From Acidimicrobiia bacterium (GTDB taxonomy: Bacteria; Actinomycetota; Acidimicrobiia; Acidimicrobiales; CATQHL01): 55,585 nucleotides of DNA. The first letter of the stretch is position 1, and each line of letters begins with the position of its first letter. The notes beneath the pieces were generated by a model. The model was not told the origin of the DNA and did not search any database. It worked only from the letters and a program-made list of their open reading frames with translations. This document shows, piece by piece, positions 31,015 through 40,664 of this stretch. The stretch is taken from contig VXXM01000025.1 of assembly GCA_009835395.1 (NCBI GenBank), forward strand, positions 1-55,585, read 5' to 3'. Made by a program: the position numbers and the translations under genes.

Positions 31015-33756
31015 TCACCATAGCTGAGGTGCCTCAATACCTGCGTCCGCTGCACGCAGGCTTGGCCACGCGCTGATCAGCCCGTTGTAGACCCCTGCCT
31101 CCGCAGCCCAACCGTTGTCGCTCGCCTTCTGGAAGAGCAGATAGGCGAGTTGTCGAGCACGGTCGCCGTAGCCGCCCAGACGCTGCAGCAGCGCTGCTGC
31201 CTCTGTCTGCGAGTGCTCCAGCGCAATCACCAGATATTGCGTCGCCTCCCACACCGTCAACCGCGGATCATCCGTCGGCGACCAACCCTCGGCCAACTCC
31301 GAACGCTCATAGAGACGGAACTCACCAGCACGAGCCTCCCCCACCCCAGCTTCCTCAATTCCTGCGAGCGACGTGTTCTTGGCCCGCGCCAGGCTGTCGG
31401 CGTCCCCGGAGGGACCCGGGCTGTAGCCGTGCTGAGAGAACCAGGTCAGGGCGAACCGGGTAGGGGCGTCGAGTTCAGCCTCTTCGCCATCAAGGATCTC
31501 GCCGAGTACGTCATTGATGATTGCTAACGCAGCCGACACTGGCATCGACGAGCCGTCGGCCTCTACGACCTTGGCATACCGCGAGAACACCTTCATGCCA
31601 GGCCCGATCGTGGACTGCGCCATGTCCACGGGCGCGATATTCCCCGACTGCAAGACACGAACAGCGTCGGGCAGTTCCGCCCGGAGCGCCGCAATGAACT
31701 CGCCCCGGGTGGCTAGCGTGGCCGACGCTGGCCGAGGGCGGCACACGAGCACGATCGACGATGCCAGCGCGTTGCTCTTCGACGCGAGCAGCCGATTGCC
31801 AAGTTCTGTGCGCATGGGCCAAGTGCGAATCACTTGGAGTCCAGCGTCCAGAACGGCTTGCAGGAATGTGTCCCACCCTGTCGTTCGGATCTCCCCCTCG
31901 TTCGTCTCGGTGGCTTTGTACGCGTAGTAGATAGTGGCCGGCACGTCTACCGGCTGACTACGCGCCACTTCGGCCATGAACTCGGCCATCCCAGACTCGA
32001 AGTGCTTCTCAGCCTGCTCCTTCGAGCCAGCGCGATGACGGTTCGCGATGAGCTCATCCGCCTTGGGGGTGAGCAGCGTCGCGCACTCATCTGGCCAGAC
32101 ATCGGAAAGGTTGCGTCGAAGCCACACGAAGAAGAAGTCCGATAAGTCGGCGTATGAGATGTTGTCGTAGTACGGCGGGTCGGTCGAGATCGCCCAGCTT
32201 TGGGATTCCCGTACTCGGGCTCGCGCATCTCGTTGTACAGCCTCCCCCGACACGGACGCTGGCACGTGCTCCAACGCCCTTCGAACCCACTCGACCATTG
32301 CCATCCAGTTGCCGGTCGATGACGAGAACGGGTTGCACTCCGCGAAATCCCAGGTCATCGGGATCGCTTGACGGCCGAACGTGTTGCGGATCAACTCTCT
32401 CGAGTTGTGCCACGTGCAGATCGTGGACCAGTAGTCGGCACACTTGTCAATTGCGAATGCCAAGCACGTCACGACGGCATCGGCGTACGCAGCCGCCCCT
32501 GACCCGCCATCGCGCAGTCGCCTTCCGTCATCCGTGAGCCCAGCGGATAGAGCGTCGTCGAGGACTCCCCCACGGACTTCCCCCAATAGATCCGAGAACT
32601 CGGTAAGCGCGACGAGTTGACGCGAGCTAAATAACTTCTGCCACTCATCCAGCCCGTACACGAAGACGGTTCCGCCGCTCAGCTTCTCCGGATTGCGACC
32701 CTCGGGCTTCCATCGAGGTTGCTCAGCAAACACTGACAGTTCGTCTATCTCGGATGGAGCGCAGTATTCTCTGGTGCGATCACCCTCAGCAACAACTGCT
32801 ATCAACTGCTGCCCCATCCGATCCGCGCGGCTCTCGGCTTTGATGTAGTCCCCAGAGATAGCCGAGCCAGTAGCGATACAGGTGGCGTTACCTCTCTCGA
32901 CAGTCTTCTCGAACTTCTCGTTGCCGCCCTCTCGTATCTCGTAACGGATCGTCTGCGCCTCTGGGTCGATGATCGGTTCGACCCAGACACTCGGCTTGCC
33001 GTGCCTTTTGGCCAGCGTCCACGAGGCGACAAGCGGTACGTGCCCCGACCAAGCAGGATCCGGCGACTCGACGGTTCGCGCCCAAATCCACGCAATCGGG
33101 GTGAGCTTCTCTCCATTCGGTCCGGTGGCGTCTGGGTAGAGGTGCCCGATCCGACGCTCGGCCTCGTCCCGCATCCACCGCCCGTATGCCACCACGTCGG
33201 CCGCGAGTCCGTGAGCCCGCTCCCAAGCCTTGAGACTCGTATCGACTGCCGGATGTACCGGTGGGCATCCGGCGAACCGCGGCGGTATCTCGATCATCGC
33301 CTTGTTGATCAGCACCGCCACTGGGTTCAGATCGCCCGCAAACGTGCTCAAGCCAAGCCGCTGCGCCTCGAGAGGAATCGCCCCGCCTCCGGCAAACGGG
33401 TCCAGAATTGGCGGCGGCCCCTCCGGGAAGCACCGGTCGATCTCCGCTCGAGCCTCGGCCAGCACACCCGCACGATTGGAGTTCTCCCATTTCACGAGAC
33501 GCTTGAGTATCCCGAACAGCCGCTCCCGCTCAGCCTCCTGCTCCTCCTCCGTAAGCGACGGGTCGCTCGACGGATCGTCCACCAGCGAAGCCCAGATCAC
33601 CGCCCGAGCCGCCGCCAGCGGCCGCCGGGCCCACCAGAGGTGCAGCGTGGACGGGTGCCCATGGCGAATCGACTTCTCCCGAGCCGCCTCCGCATTGATC
33701 GCCGCCAAAGGCAGCGCCACCTCAATCAGCTTCGACCTATACCCCGCCACAGCCAC
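31015..33756 (-). CDS. DUF1156 DNA methyltransferase (adenine-specific, PglX1-like)
   Basis: 913 residues, GTG start. DUF1156 signature HGHPSTLHLWWARRPLAAAR (32-51). SAM-binding motif ILDPFAGGGAIPLEAQRLG (117-135) and target-base motif STDPPYYDNISYADLSDFFF (525-543) make it an N6-adenine or N4-cytosine methylase of the COG1743 type. In BREX type 3 the PglXI methylase is of this family. It would mark host DNA so that the rest of the operon spares it. It lies between a UvrD helicase gene (205-base gap) and the HEPN-DUF499 gene (174-base gap). The gaps are longer than elsewhere in the island and could hold internal promoters. Confidence 0.9.
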   Translation of the reverse strand: MAVAGYRSKLIEVALPLAAINAEAAREKSIRHGHPSTLHLWWARRPLAAARAVIWASLVDDPSSDPSLTEEEQEAERERLFGILKRLVKWENSNRAGVLAEARAEIDRCFPEGPPPILDPFAGGGAIPLEAQRLGLSTFAGDLNPVAVLINKAMIEIPPRFAGCPPVHPAVDTSLKAWERAHGLAADVVAYGRWMRDEAERRIGHLYPDATGPNGEKLTPIAWIWARTVESPDPAWSGHVPLVASWTLAKRHGKPSVWVEPIIDPEAQTIRYEIREGGNEKFEKTVERGNATCIATGSAISGDYIKAESRADRMGQQLIAVVAEGDRTREYCAPSEIDELSVFAEQPRWKPEGRNPEKLSGGTVFVYGLDEWQKLFSSRQLVALTEFSDLLGEVRGGVLDDALSAGLTDDGRRLRDGGSGAAAYADAVVTCLAFAIDKCADYWSTICTWHNSRELIRNTFGRQAIPMTWDFAECNPFSSSTGNWMAMVEWVRRALEHVPASVSGEAVQRDARARVRESQSWAISTDPPYYDNISYADLSDFFFVWLRRNLSDVWPDECATLLTPKADELIANRHRAGSKEQAEKHFESGMAEFMAEVARSQPVDVPATIYYAYKATETNEGEIRTTGWDTFLQAVLDAGLQVIRTWPMRTELGNRLLASKSNALASSIVLVCRPRPASATLATRGEFIAALRAELPDAVRVLQSGNIAPVDMAQSTIGPGMKVFSRYAKVVEADGSSMPVSAALAIINDVLGEILDGEEAELDAPTRFALTWFSQHGYSPGPSGDADSLARAKNTSLAGIEEAGVGEARAGEFRLYERSELAEGWSPTDDPRLTVWEATQYLVIALEHSQTEAAALLQRLGGYGDRARQLAYLLFQKASDNGWAAEAGVYNGLISAWPSLRAADAGIEAPQLW

Positions 33757-33961
33757 TCACCGTATCAACCCCAGATCTCCCCCATCGAATCGCATCTCTC
33801 GCCCTTGACCAGCCCAATAACAGGTTCAATCTCTCTGTGCCACCACTTCCTCCACTCATATCCGTAGCGGAGCGCGAATGGCCTCATGCGCCCAGCACCA
33901 ACGCGCCCAACGCCCCGAGCAGGTCGCTCGTCGGCACCGCAACCACGACCATCACCACGGC

Positions 33962-35890
33962 CTACCCTCGTGATGTCCGCTCGCGCATCTCTTCAATGAA
34001 GACACGCCCTGATTGTCCTCCGGCAAGTCCCTGTGGCAGAAGAGAGCTGCGCGCCATCGCGACCCACTTCGACCCATCCTCGGTCCACATATCTGTATCG
34101 ATTCGAACTCTATTGTTTCTCGCGTCTCTATAGAGTATTCCACGAGACCAAGAAACAAGCAGCGAGTCCCTCGCTCGGGTCATTGCGACATAGAGCAGCC
34201 TCCTTTGCTCAGAAATCACGCTTTGCTCTTTGTCAAGTCCCGGCATGATCTGATCAGAGACACCCGCAATCACCACGTTGTCTGCTTCTATGCCCTTGGC
34301 AGAATGCAATGTCATAATCTTGACTCGAGCAGCGGAAGAAGGCGATTCTCGAAGCGGTGCGCGAGTAGCAATCCTGTATCTCAATACACTAAGCGTAGTC
34401 TGGAGCGAAGGTTGTTCCTGACTCGACAGGATTTCGACTGCAGCATCTCGTAATTCTTTGAGATCCTGCAGGAGCCAACGTCTCTTCTCAGGATCAGGTT
34501 CCGCACGTGCCGCGGAGTCGCAGAACACTTGCTCAATCGTCTCTTGCGGCAGCAGATTCTCTTCCCAAAGATCAACAGCGCGCCGAGCTCGCTGTAGCAC
34601 CTGCATCTTCCCCTTACCAGTCACTACAAGTGTCCCGTCAACAATTCCGCGAACTAGGCCTTCACCAGCAGTGTCCAGTTCAACACTCCGATACGCATCG
34701 GAGTTCCGGTTGGTCGCCATCCGACTCGACGTCCCATGGAATCCCAGCCACGCTCGACATGCAACAGGATCGTCTGGCTCCGCTAAGATTGATGCTGCAG
34801 CAAATGCCTCTTGAGCAATAGGATGTTCTAGCACCTCTTCTGTAAAGTACGTCTGGGCCTCATCACCAATGGCCTCAGCTATGCGGTATCCGATAAATCG
34901 GCGGGGGACAAGAACTAGGAAGGATTCGTTATCCCGTTCACGCATCAGTATTGACAGCCCCTCGACTTCGTCGTCAACAGTTGGCCAATGAAGGCTCGTC
35001 AAGTCTCCAATCCGGCCACTGCTTGCGATCATCGGCGGACTGCCACTTCCTGCTTCAGCCATCATAAGATTTGCAGCAACCAGGATGTCATCTCCACAGC
35101 GGCGATTCTCAAGAAATGTCAGATCCCGAATGTCACTGTCTGTCCACTTGTCAAGGAATCCTTCGATGCCATCCGGATGGTTGTGCCGAAATCCGTATAT
35201 TGACTGATTGTTGTCACCCATAACTGTAAGCGACCCAGCGCAAGACCAGATGAGCCAGACAAGCTCCTGCTCTGCCGCCGTCAGATCCTGATATTCGTCG
35301 ATCACAACGTGATCGAATATTCCCGGAGTGATGTCCTCGTTCTCAAGTCCGCTCACACAGAGGAAGACAACCTCCCCAATCAACATTGCTCGATGCCGCT
35401 GCAACCACAGTCTCACTGCTCCTGAGAACTTCGCATGCTGATACTCCATTCGGCTTGCTCGGTGTGCTTGGAGGAGTCGAAGTTCATTTCGGCGTCCATA
35501 GATATCACTAGATTCGTACGAATCAGCAACGTCGTAAAGCAGGGAGTCCTCTTCATACTTGAGGAGGAAGCGGAGGTTCATCCCCTGACAAGCAGCTGGA
35601 TTCGCTGACAAGAGTTCACGCGCAAGAGAGTGCAGTGTTTGCACCCTAATGTCGCTTCCTAATTCCTCTTGCAACTCATTCGCGATCACTCTCGTAAATG
35701 TCCCCACGAAGACTGACTCAGGATCAATCCCATCACCCTCAATGAGTCGTCTCGTACGTCGCTTGAGGCACGTGGTCTTGCCCGATCCTGGGCCAGCTAC
35801 CACCCGGATCACCGAGGCATCCGACTGGATCAACTCGCGAGCCTGCTCACCTTGAATGCCTTCGAGCCAGGGGAGATCATCGGGCTCCAC
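33962..35890 (-). CDS. UvrD/Rep-like SF1 helicase, embedded in the DUF1156/DUF499 run
   Basis: 642 residues, GTG start. Walker A VVAGPGSGKTT (30-40), TLHSLARELL (85-94), DEYQDL (198-203), GDNNQSIYGFRHNHPDG, LHSAKGIEADNVVIAGVSDQ and YVAMTRARDSLLVSWSRG. A full helicase of UvrD type with a split C-terminal half. The DNA is visibly AT-richer and uses more A/T-ending codons than the SNF2, DUF1156 and DUF499 genes on either side, which suggests it was inserted from another source. Known DUF499/DUF1156 and BREX loci often carry helicases, but usually SNF2 types; a UvrD here may be a functional accessory or a passenger. Confidence 0.88.
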   Translation of the reverse strand: MEPDDLPWLEGIQGEQARELIQSDASVIRVVAGPGSGKTTCLKRRTRRLIEGDGIDPESVFVGTFTRVIANELQEELGSDIRVQTLHSLARELLSANPAACQGMNLRFLLKYEEDSLLYDVADSYESSDIYGRRNELRLLQAHRASRMEYQHAKFSGAVRLWLQRHRAMLIGEVVFLCVSGLENEDITPGIFDHVVIDEYQDLTAAEQELVWLIWSCAGSLTVMGDNNQSIYGFRHNHPDGIEGFLDKWTDSDIRDLTFLENRRCGDDILVAANLMMAEAGSGSPPMIASSGRIGDLTSLHWPTVDDEVEGLSILMRERDNESFLVLVPRRFIGYRIAEAIGDEAQTYFTEEVLEHPIAQEAFAAASILAEPDDPVACRAWLGFHGTSSRMATNRNSDAYRSVELDTAGEGLVRGIVDGTLVVTGKGKMQVLQRARRAVDLWEENLLPQETIEQVFCDSAARAEPDPEKRRWLLQDLKELRDAAVEILSSQEQPSLQTTLSVLRYRIATRAPLRESPSSAARVKIMTLHSAKGIEADNVVIAGVSDQIMPGLDKEQSVISEQRRLLYVAMTRARDSLLVSWSRGILYRDARNNRVRIDTDMWTEDGSKWVAMARSSLLPQGLAGGQSGRVFIEEMRERTSRG

Positions 35891-35983
35891 GGTTCTTATG
35901 GACCTCGCTGTGTGTCGTCGAACGGTGGCGGAGCGTATCCACTCCCGTCGGATCCTCCAAGGATCAGGTGATCCTGGCGCTTG

Positions 35984-38900
35984 TCAACATGGCTCTCTCG
36001 CGGCGGTGAGGAGGTTGGCGACGTTGAGCCAGAGCTTGGTCTGGGCGAAGTGGAGGCTCACGTCCCGGAATGGCTCCACCAAGTAGTGCACCTCTGGCTC
36101 GGCATCGGGGTCGTCAGGAACGGAGACGATCGCGAGGCGCCAGCGGTCAGGATTGGAGCGGGCCTTTTGGACCTGTTGGGCGCTGACGCTGATCTCGGTG
36201 GTGCGGGGTAGGTGACCCTTGACTTCGATGAAGTAGTGGGTACCGGTGGCCGGGTCGACCGAGAGGACGTCGAAGCCGGGATTGCTGTGGGCCTGGGCTT
36301 CGGGGGTGCGGCCGAGTTTCTGCTCAGCGGCGAGGACGGCGGCGACGGCGCGACGGTCGGTTTCCATCTTGTCGGCGGTCTCTTTGGGGTCGGGCGGCGT
36401 GCCGGCGAATTGGTCGAGCAGGCCCTGGGGGACGATGAGGGCGGCGGCGACGATGTTGGGCGGGCTGCTGTGAAGGTCCGCTTCCATGTCGAGTTCGAGG
36501 CGGCGGCGTGCCAGGCGGGTCTCGAGGTCGTCGGCTCGGGCGCGGGCCCGACCGGAGCTGATCTTCGGTCTTCCGCCGGAGAGCTCCTGGGCCTTGATCT
36601 GCTCAGTGCGTTCGTCCCAGTGGCGGATCTCGGACTCGAGGCGTTCCCGGACCGCTTCGCGGACCTTGTCGACCCGGGCGTGGGTAATGGCGGCGATTTC
36701 TTCGAGGTGCGGCCCGGCTAGGTGCTCGATGGCCCAGTCTCGGGCGGTTGCTTCGGCGGTGTGGTCGACCCAGTCGAGGTTGAGATTGGCGTCGATGAGC
36801 GCTCGTTGCTCGTCGGTGGGCGGTTGGTAGCCGATGTAGGGCTCGCCGCCGGGGTCGCCCACGGCGCCGTGCTGGTCGATTTCCACGTATTGGAAGCGAC
36901 GGGAGACGACTTGGCGGCGGCCGCTGACGTGGCGCCCGTCGGTGATGGCGTGGTCGAGGTACACCAGCAGGCGCGGCTCGGTCGACAGGTCGTCGGGGTC
37001 GATGAGGGTGGCGCCGCGGTCGAGGGTGTAGCCGTGATCGGCGAGGATCTTGGTGACCACGGCTGTCAGCAGCGGGCTGCCCGGCGAGATCAGCTCGGCC
37101 CGGTCGGCGCCGTCGAGGCGGACGTGGTCCTTGTCGAAGGTGACTCTGGCGTAGCGGTCGTGCACCGGACCCTTGGCGGTGTCGGCGTGGGCGCGCACCG
37201 CGGCGGGCACTCGGGTGATCTCGAAGCGGCCGCGCTCCCGGGAAACAATGCGTCCGCCATAGCTCTTCAGCGCCTCGGAGAAGAACGCTTCCACAAACCA
37301 GGGCTGCAGCTTGCGGGCCTTGGAGAGTTCCATGAGATCGCGGATCTTCTCATTCGCCGCCGAGTCGACGAGGCTGGCCACCAATGCTCGCTCCTCCAGG
37401 ACGGCCGTGAGCTGTTCGCCGATCTCGCCTTCGATGACCTCTTCCATGTAGGCCAGGTGCGCCGGATCGGCATCGGTGCGGATGGCGTCGAGCAGCAGCT
37501 GCTGCAGCGACGTGTTGATGTGGGAGTCGCCAAGGACGTCGTAGACCTGATCGCCGTAGGCGTCCTTCTGCTGCTCGATCTTCTCGAAGAGCCGAGTGAA
37601 GACATGACCCTCCCTGGTCTCGTGGGCAACGAGGTTCCACAGGTGGCAGGGCTGGTGCTGGCCGATGCGGTGGATGCGCCCGAACCGCTGCTCGATGCGG
37701 TTGGGATTCCAGGGCAGGTCGTAGTTGACCATCATGTTGGCGACCTGCAGATTCACGCCCTCACCGGCAGCGTCGGTGGCCACCAGGACCCGCACCGTGG
37801 GATCCAGCCGGAACCGCTCCTGCAGCTCGCGGCGGTCGTGGCGTTTGACGCCACCGTGGATGGTGATCACCGCCTCGGGGCGGCCCAACTCGGCCCGAAT
37901 GCGATCGGCGACGTAGTCGAGCGTGTCCTTGTGCTCGGAGAACACGATGAGCTTGCGAGAGCCCGCCGGGACCGCGGCGGTGTCGGTTGGACCACTGGCG
38001 TCGCCGCTGCCATTGGAGCCGTTGGCCGCGGCTGCCCGGCCGAAGTCGCCCTTGCGCAGCAGCTCGCGCAGTTCGGTCCACTTGGTGTCGGTGCCGCTGG
38101 ACCGGACCTCTTCGGCCAACGCCACCAACCCTCGCAGTTCCTGCACCTCGGCCTCGAGATCCTCGGCAGTCGCCGACGCGGTCGCCGAGTCGATGAACAC
38201 GTTCTCCAGTTCCTCGAACTCAGCGTCGTCGTATTCGTCGGAGTCGAAATCCTCCAGGTCAGAGAGCCGGACGCCCGGAGGGAGGCTGACGACCGGCACC
38301 GGTTCGCCGGTAGCAGCAAGGCGGCGCAACTCCTTGGCTTGGGTGTCGAGACGTTCGCTGCGGCGGCGTAACGAGTGATAGATGGCTGCTGGGGACGATG
38401 CCAGGCGTCGCTGCAGGCCGGCGAGGGCGAAGCCGATGATGATCCCCCGGCGGCGGTCAGCGGCGTCGGAATCCGCCATGTCGGCTGCCTTGGCCATGCC
38501 CGTGCGCACGTAGTTGGTGACCGCCTCGTACAGCTCGGTCTCCCGCTCGGACAACTCGAACTTGACGCTGTCGGCAAACCGCTTCGGGAAGAGACGCTTG
38601 CCCTCGAACGTGCGGAGGTTCTCCTTCACCAGCCGGCGCATCACGTCACTCACATCCGGCATCGGGCGGCCGCGAAGTTGGCCAGCGAACCGGTCCGGGT
38701 GCACGAGTGACAGGAACGCCAGGAAGTCCTCGTTCTTGCCGTTGTGCGGCGTGGCCGTGAGGAGCAGGAAGTGCCGAGTGCGATCGCGCAGCAACTCGCC
38801 GAGGGAGAACCGCCTGGTGCGCCTCAGTTCGGCGCCGTAGCTGTGAGCGGCCATCTTGTGAGCCTCGTCAACGATCACGAGATCCCACTCCGCGGCGCGC

Positions 38901-39565
38901 AGGCGAGCCTGCAGGTCCTCGGCTCGGGCCAGCTGATCAAGGCGGGCGATGAGCAGGTTCTTCTCAGCGAACGGGTTGCCGGTGTACGACGCCTCCACCG
39001 TCGCCCGCGACATCACCTCGAAGCGCAGCCCAAACCGGTCGGCCAGCTCGTCCTGCCACTGCTCCACGAGGCTGCCGGGTGCCACAATCAGGCACCGCTC
39101 CACGTCGCCGCGCAGCATCAGCTCCCGGATCAACAGTCCCGACATGATCGTCTTGCCCGCCCCGGGATCATCGGCCAGCACGAACCGCACCGGGCGTTGG
39201 GGTAGCAGTCGGTTGTACACAGCATCAATCTGATGCGGATACGGCTCGATACTCGACGTGTCCACCGCCGCGAACGGATCAGCCAGGTGGGCGTAGCGCA
39301 TCCGGCGCGCCTCGGACGCCAAGCGGAACAGCTCACCGTCCGCATCGAAGGTCCAGCGCGAGGTTGGAGCTGACGTCAGGGTGGCCAGATCCACGGCCGA
39401 GATCAGACGCTCACCTAGTCCACCCTCAGCGGTACGGTACGTCAGCGTCGCCGAATCAGGCCCGTGGACCTGCAACGCCACCACCGTCACCGCCGCATTC
39501 GGCACCACTCCTGCTAGCCGGACGCCAGCGGCGATGTCGCCGAACGTCAACAGCGCGTCGGTCAT
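35984..39565 (-). CDS. SNF2-family helicase with C-terminal DUF3883
   Basis: 1193 residues from the ATG at 39565; the 54 extra upstream codons look non-coding. SNF2/Swi2 motifs: DDPGAGKTIMSGLL (132-145), WDLVIVDEAHKMAAHSYG (227-244), LLTATPHNGKNEDF, and the C-terminal helicase half ATDAAGEGVNLQVANMMV then NRIEQRFGRIHRIGQ. The last 110 residues (NPGFDVLSVDPATGTHYFIE, then EVKGHLP) are a DUF3883 PD-(D/E)xK-like module. BREX type 3 (BrxHII) and DISARM (DrmD) use SNF2-like helicases; this is probably the motor of the operon that follows on the same strand. First gene of the run. Confidence 0.88.
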   Translation of the reverse strand: MTDALLTFGDIAAGVRLAGVVPNAAVTVVALQVHGPDSATLTYRTAEGGLGERLISAVDLATLTSAPTSRWTFDADGELFRLASEARRMRYAHLADPFAAVDTSSIEPYPHQIDAVYNRLLPQRPVRFVLADDPGAGKTIMSGLLIRELMLRGDVERCLIVAPGSLVEQWQDELADRFGLRFEVMSRATVEASYTGNPFAEKNLLIARLDQLARAEDLQARLRAAEWDLVIVDEAHKMAAHSYGAELRRTRRFSLGELLRDRTRHFLLLTATPHNGKNEDFLAFLSLVHPDRFAGQLRGRPMPDVSDVMRRLVKENLRTFEGKRLFPKRFADSVKFELSERETELYEAVTNYVRTGMAKAADMADSDAADRRRGIIIGFALAGLQRRLASSPAAIYHSLRRRSERLDTQAKELRRLAATGEPVPVVSLPPGVRLSDLEDFDSDEYDDAEFEELENVFIDSATASATAEDLEAEVQELRGLVALAEEVRSSGTDTKWTELRELLRKGDFGRAAAANGSNGSGDASGPTDTAAVPAGSRKLIVFSEHKDTLDYVADRIRAELGRPEAVITIHGGVKRHDRRELQERFRLDPTVRVLVATDAAGEGVNLQVANMMVNYDLPWNPNRIEQRFGRIHRIGQHQPCHLWNLVAHETREGHVFTRLFEKIEQQKDAYGDQVYDVLGDSHINTSLQQLLLDAIRTDADPAHLAYMEEVIEGEIGEQLTAVLEERALVASLVDSAANEKIRDLMELSKARKLQPWFVEAFFSEALKSYGGRIVSRERGRFEITRVPAAVRAHADTAKGPVHDRYARVTFDKDHVRLDGADRAELISPGSPLLTAVVTKILADHGYTLDRGATLIDPDDLSTEPRLLVYLDHAITDGRHVSGRRQVVSRRFQYVEIDQHGAVGDPGGEPYIGYQPPTDEQRALIDANLNLDWVDHTAEATARDWAIEHLAGPHLEEIAAITHARVDKVREAVRERLESEIRHWDERTEQIKAQELSGGRPKISSGRARARADDLETRLARRRLELDMEADLHSSPPNIVAAALIVPQGLLDQFAGTPPDPKETADKMETDRRAVAAVLAAEQKLGRTPEAQAHSNPGFDVLSVDPATGTHYFIEVKGHLPRTTEISVSAQQVQKARSNPDRWRLAIVSVPDDPDAEPEVHYLVEPFRDVSLHFAQTKLWLNVANLLTAAREPC

Positions 39566-39856
39566 TCCACACCCAGTTCCGGTCACCCAACCGCCACATC
39601 GACCACGACGCGAGCGTAGGCCGGAATGGCACCGAAACGGGGAAGCGCCGACGCGAATCGGTGTGATCGAACTACTGAGGTGGCTCCCGACAAGGAGCAC
39701 CGTCTCCGGCATGATGACGGGGTGCACAAAGAAACGTCAATCTGAGCTCGACGTCAGTTGTCGGAACGCATTATCCCAGGTCAGAGCGTTTCGAGTCGAT
39801 TATTCTTCTAGTGTCGAAGAGCTCTCCGCGCGGTGGGTCGTAATGTTGATAGCGCT
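39566..39856. other. leader region upstream of the SNF2 helicase, no gene
   Basis: Contains out-of-frame extensions of flanking frames only. It is the likely promoter region for the minus-strand defence operon; no clear boxes or hairpins were resolved. Confidence 0.4.
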
Positions 39857-40270
39857 ATGGATCAGGATCAAGTCTTGGCTCGTGAGGAGACGACTGAGGT
39901 CGGCGATGCCGGTTCGTGCACTGATCAGGTTGTCGTTCTCGGGTCGCCCAGCCGTATCGCTCGATTGGCAGTCGCGAGACGGAGCAAGCCGCGAATCAGA
40001 AAGCCGCGTCGGCGAGTCAAGAGTTTCCAAGTTGGTCCTCTTCGAGTGGAATTCGAGCCAGCCGCCAGCGCCGAGACTCACGATGATCTCCGATGCGCTC
40101 TCTCGATAATCCGCGCCGATCTGGCGGCACTCTTGGCCAAGATGTCCGCTGCGAGCCTTGCGGAAGGTGATAATGTAGGTAGCGACCGGGATCAAGCAGA
40201 CATAGTCGTGGTGCAACAAGCGACAACCACTACTAGACGTCGACCTTCGAATGGCGGCTCGTCCTCCTAA
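39857..40270 (+). CDS. doubtful small basic protein
   Basis: Open from an ATG at 39857, 137 residues. Segments such as KSFQVGPLRVEFEPA and LSIIRADLAALLAKM look protein-like, but the first half is arginine-rich and the last 20 residues are low-complexity. An antisense frame (39800-40291) and another plus frame with a hydrophobic start compete, and none has recognisable homology or a good ribosome binding site. Could be a frameshifted remnant. Confidence 0.25.
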   Translation: MDQDQVLAREETTEVGDAGSCTDQVVVLGSPSRIARLAVARRSKPRIRKPRRRVKSFQVGPLRVEFEPAASAETHDDLRCALSIIRADLAALLAKMSAASLAEGDNVGSDRDQADIVVVQQATTTTRRRPSNGGSSS

Positions 40271-40664
40271 CTGATCGTGATTTCCGCCCACACGGTCGCC
40301 ACTCCAAAGTTGCGAGAGTCGCTTCTCGATCTAGGTAGGTGATCTATCGACGCGAGTATCCGCGTGGCGGGCTACTCGTCCTCTTTGCTTGGAGGCAGCG
40401 CCACTCATCAGGAATTTCCGGTAGAAACCGCGCCAGACCTGCGTGATCCCCGCCTACCGCCGAATCTTTGACTCTGGCCTGATCCGCCCCAGAACCGACG
40501 TCGAGAAGTAATGGCCAGGGTGTCGCATCTGACCGGGCTAGCGCTGTCGGTCTCTGGGGCGACGAGTGCGCGGCGTCAGAGGTGCGAGGTAGTAGTCGTT
40601 GTCGGATCCCCCGGTACCGTCATCTCGATGAGACGTCAGCGGCGCGCACAGTGAAGGCACAGCC
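40271..40664. other. 394-base region upstream of the nuclease-helicase pair
   Basis: No coding frame is supported. The left 100 bases are moderately AT-rich. It should contain the promoter for the operon beginning at 40665; I see no strong inverted repeat. Confidence 0.45.

Noticed and set aside
36722-38371. 549-codon plus-strand open frame
   Set aside because: Antisense to the SNF2 helicase, which has all motifs; long antisense frames are expected in high-GC coding DNA and the translation is Val/Gly/Asp-rich without domains.
27589-39565. Canonical BREX or DISARM locus
   Set aside because: No PglZ, BrxA or BrxL, and no DrmA/DrmB/DrmC-type genes; only the methylase, ATPase and SNF2 helicase are similar.
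39800-40291. 163-codon minus-strand ORF
   Set aside because: Competes with a plus-strand frame, has no homology or ribosome binding site; neither is convincing.
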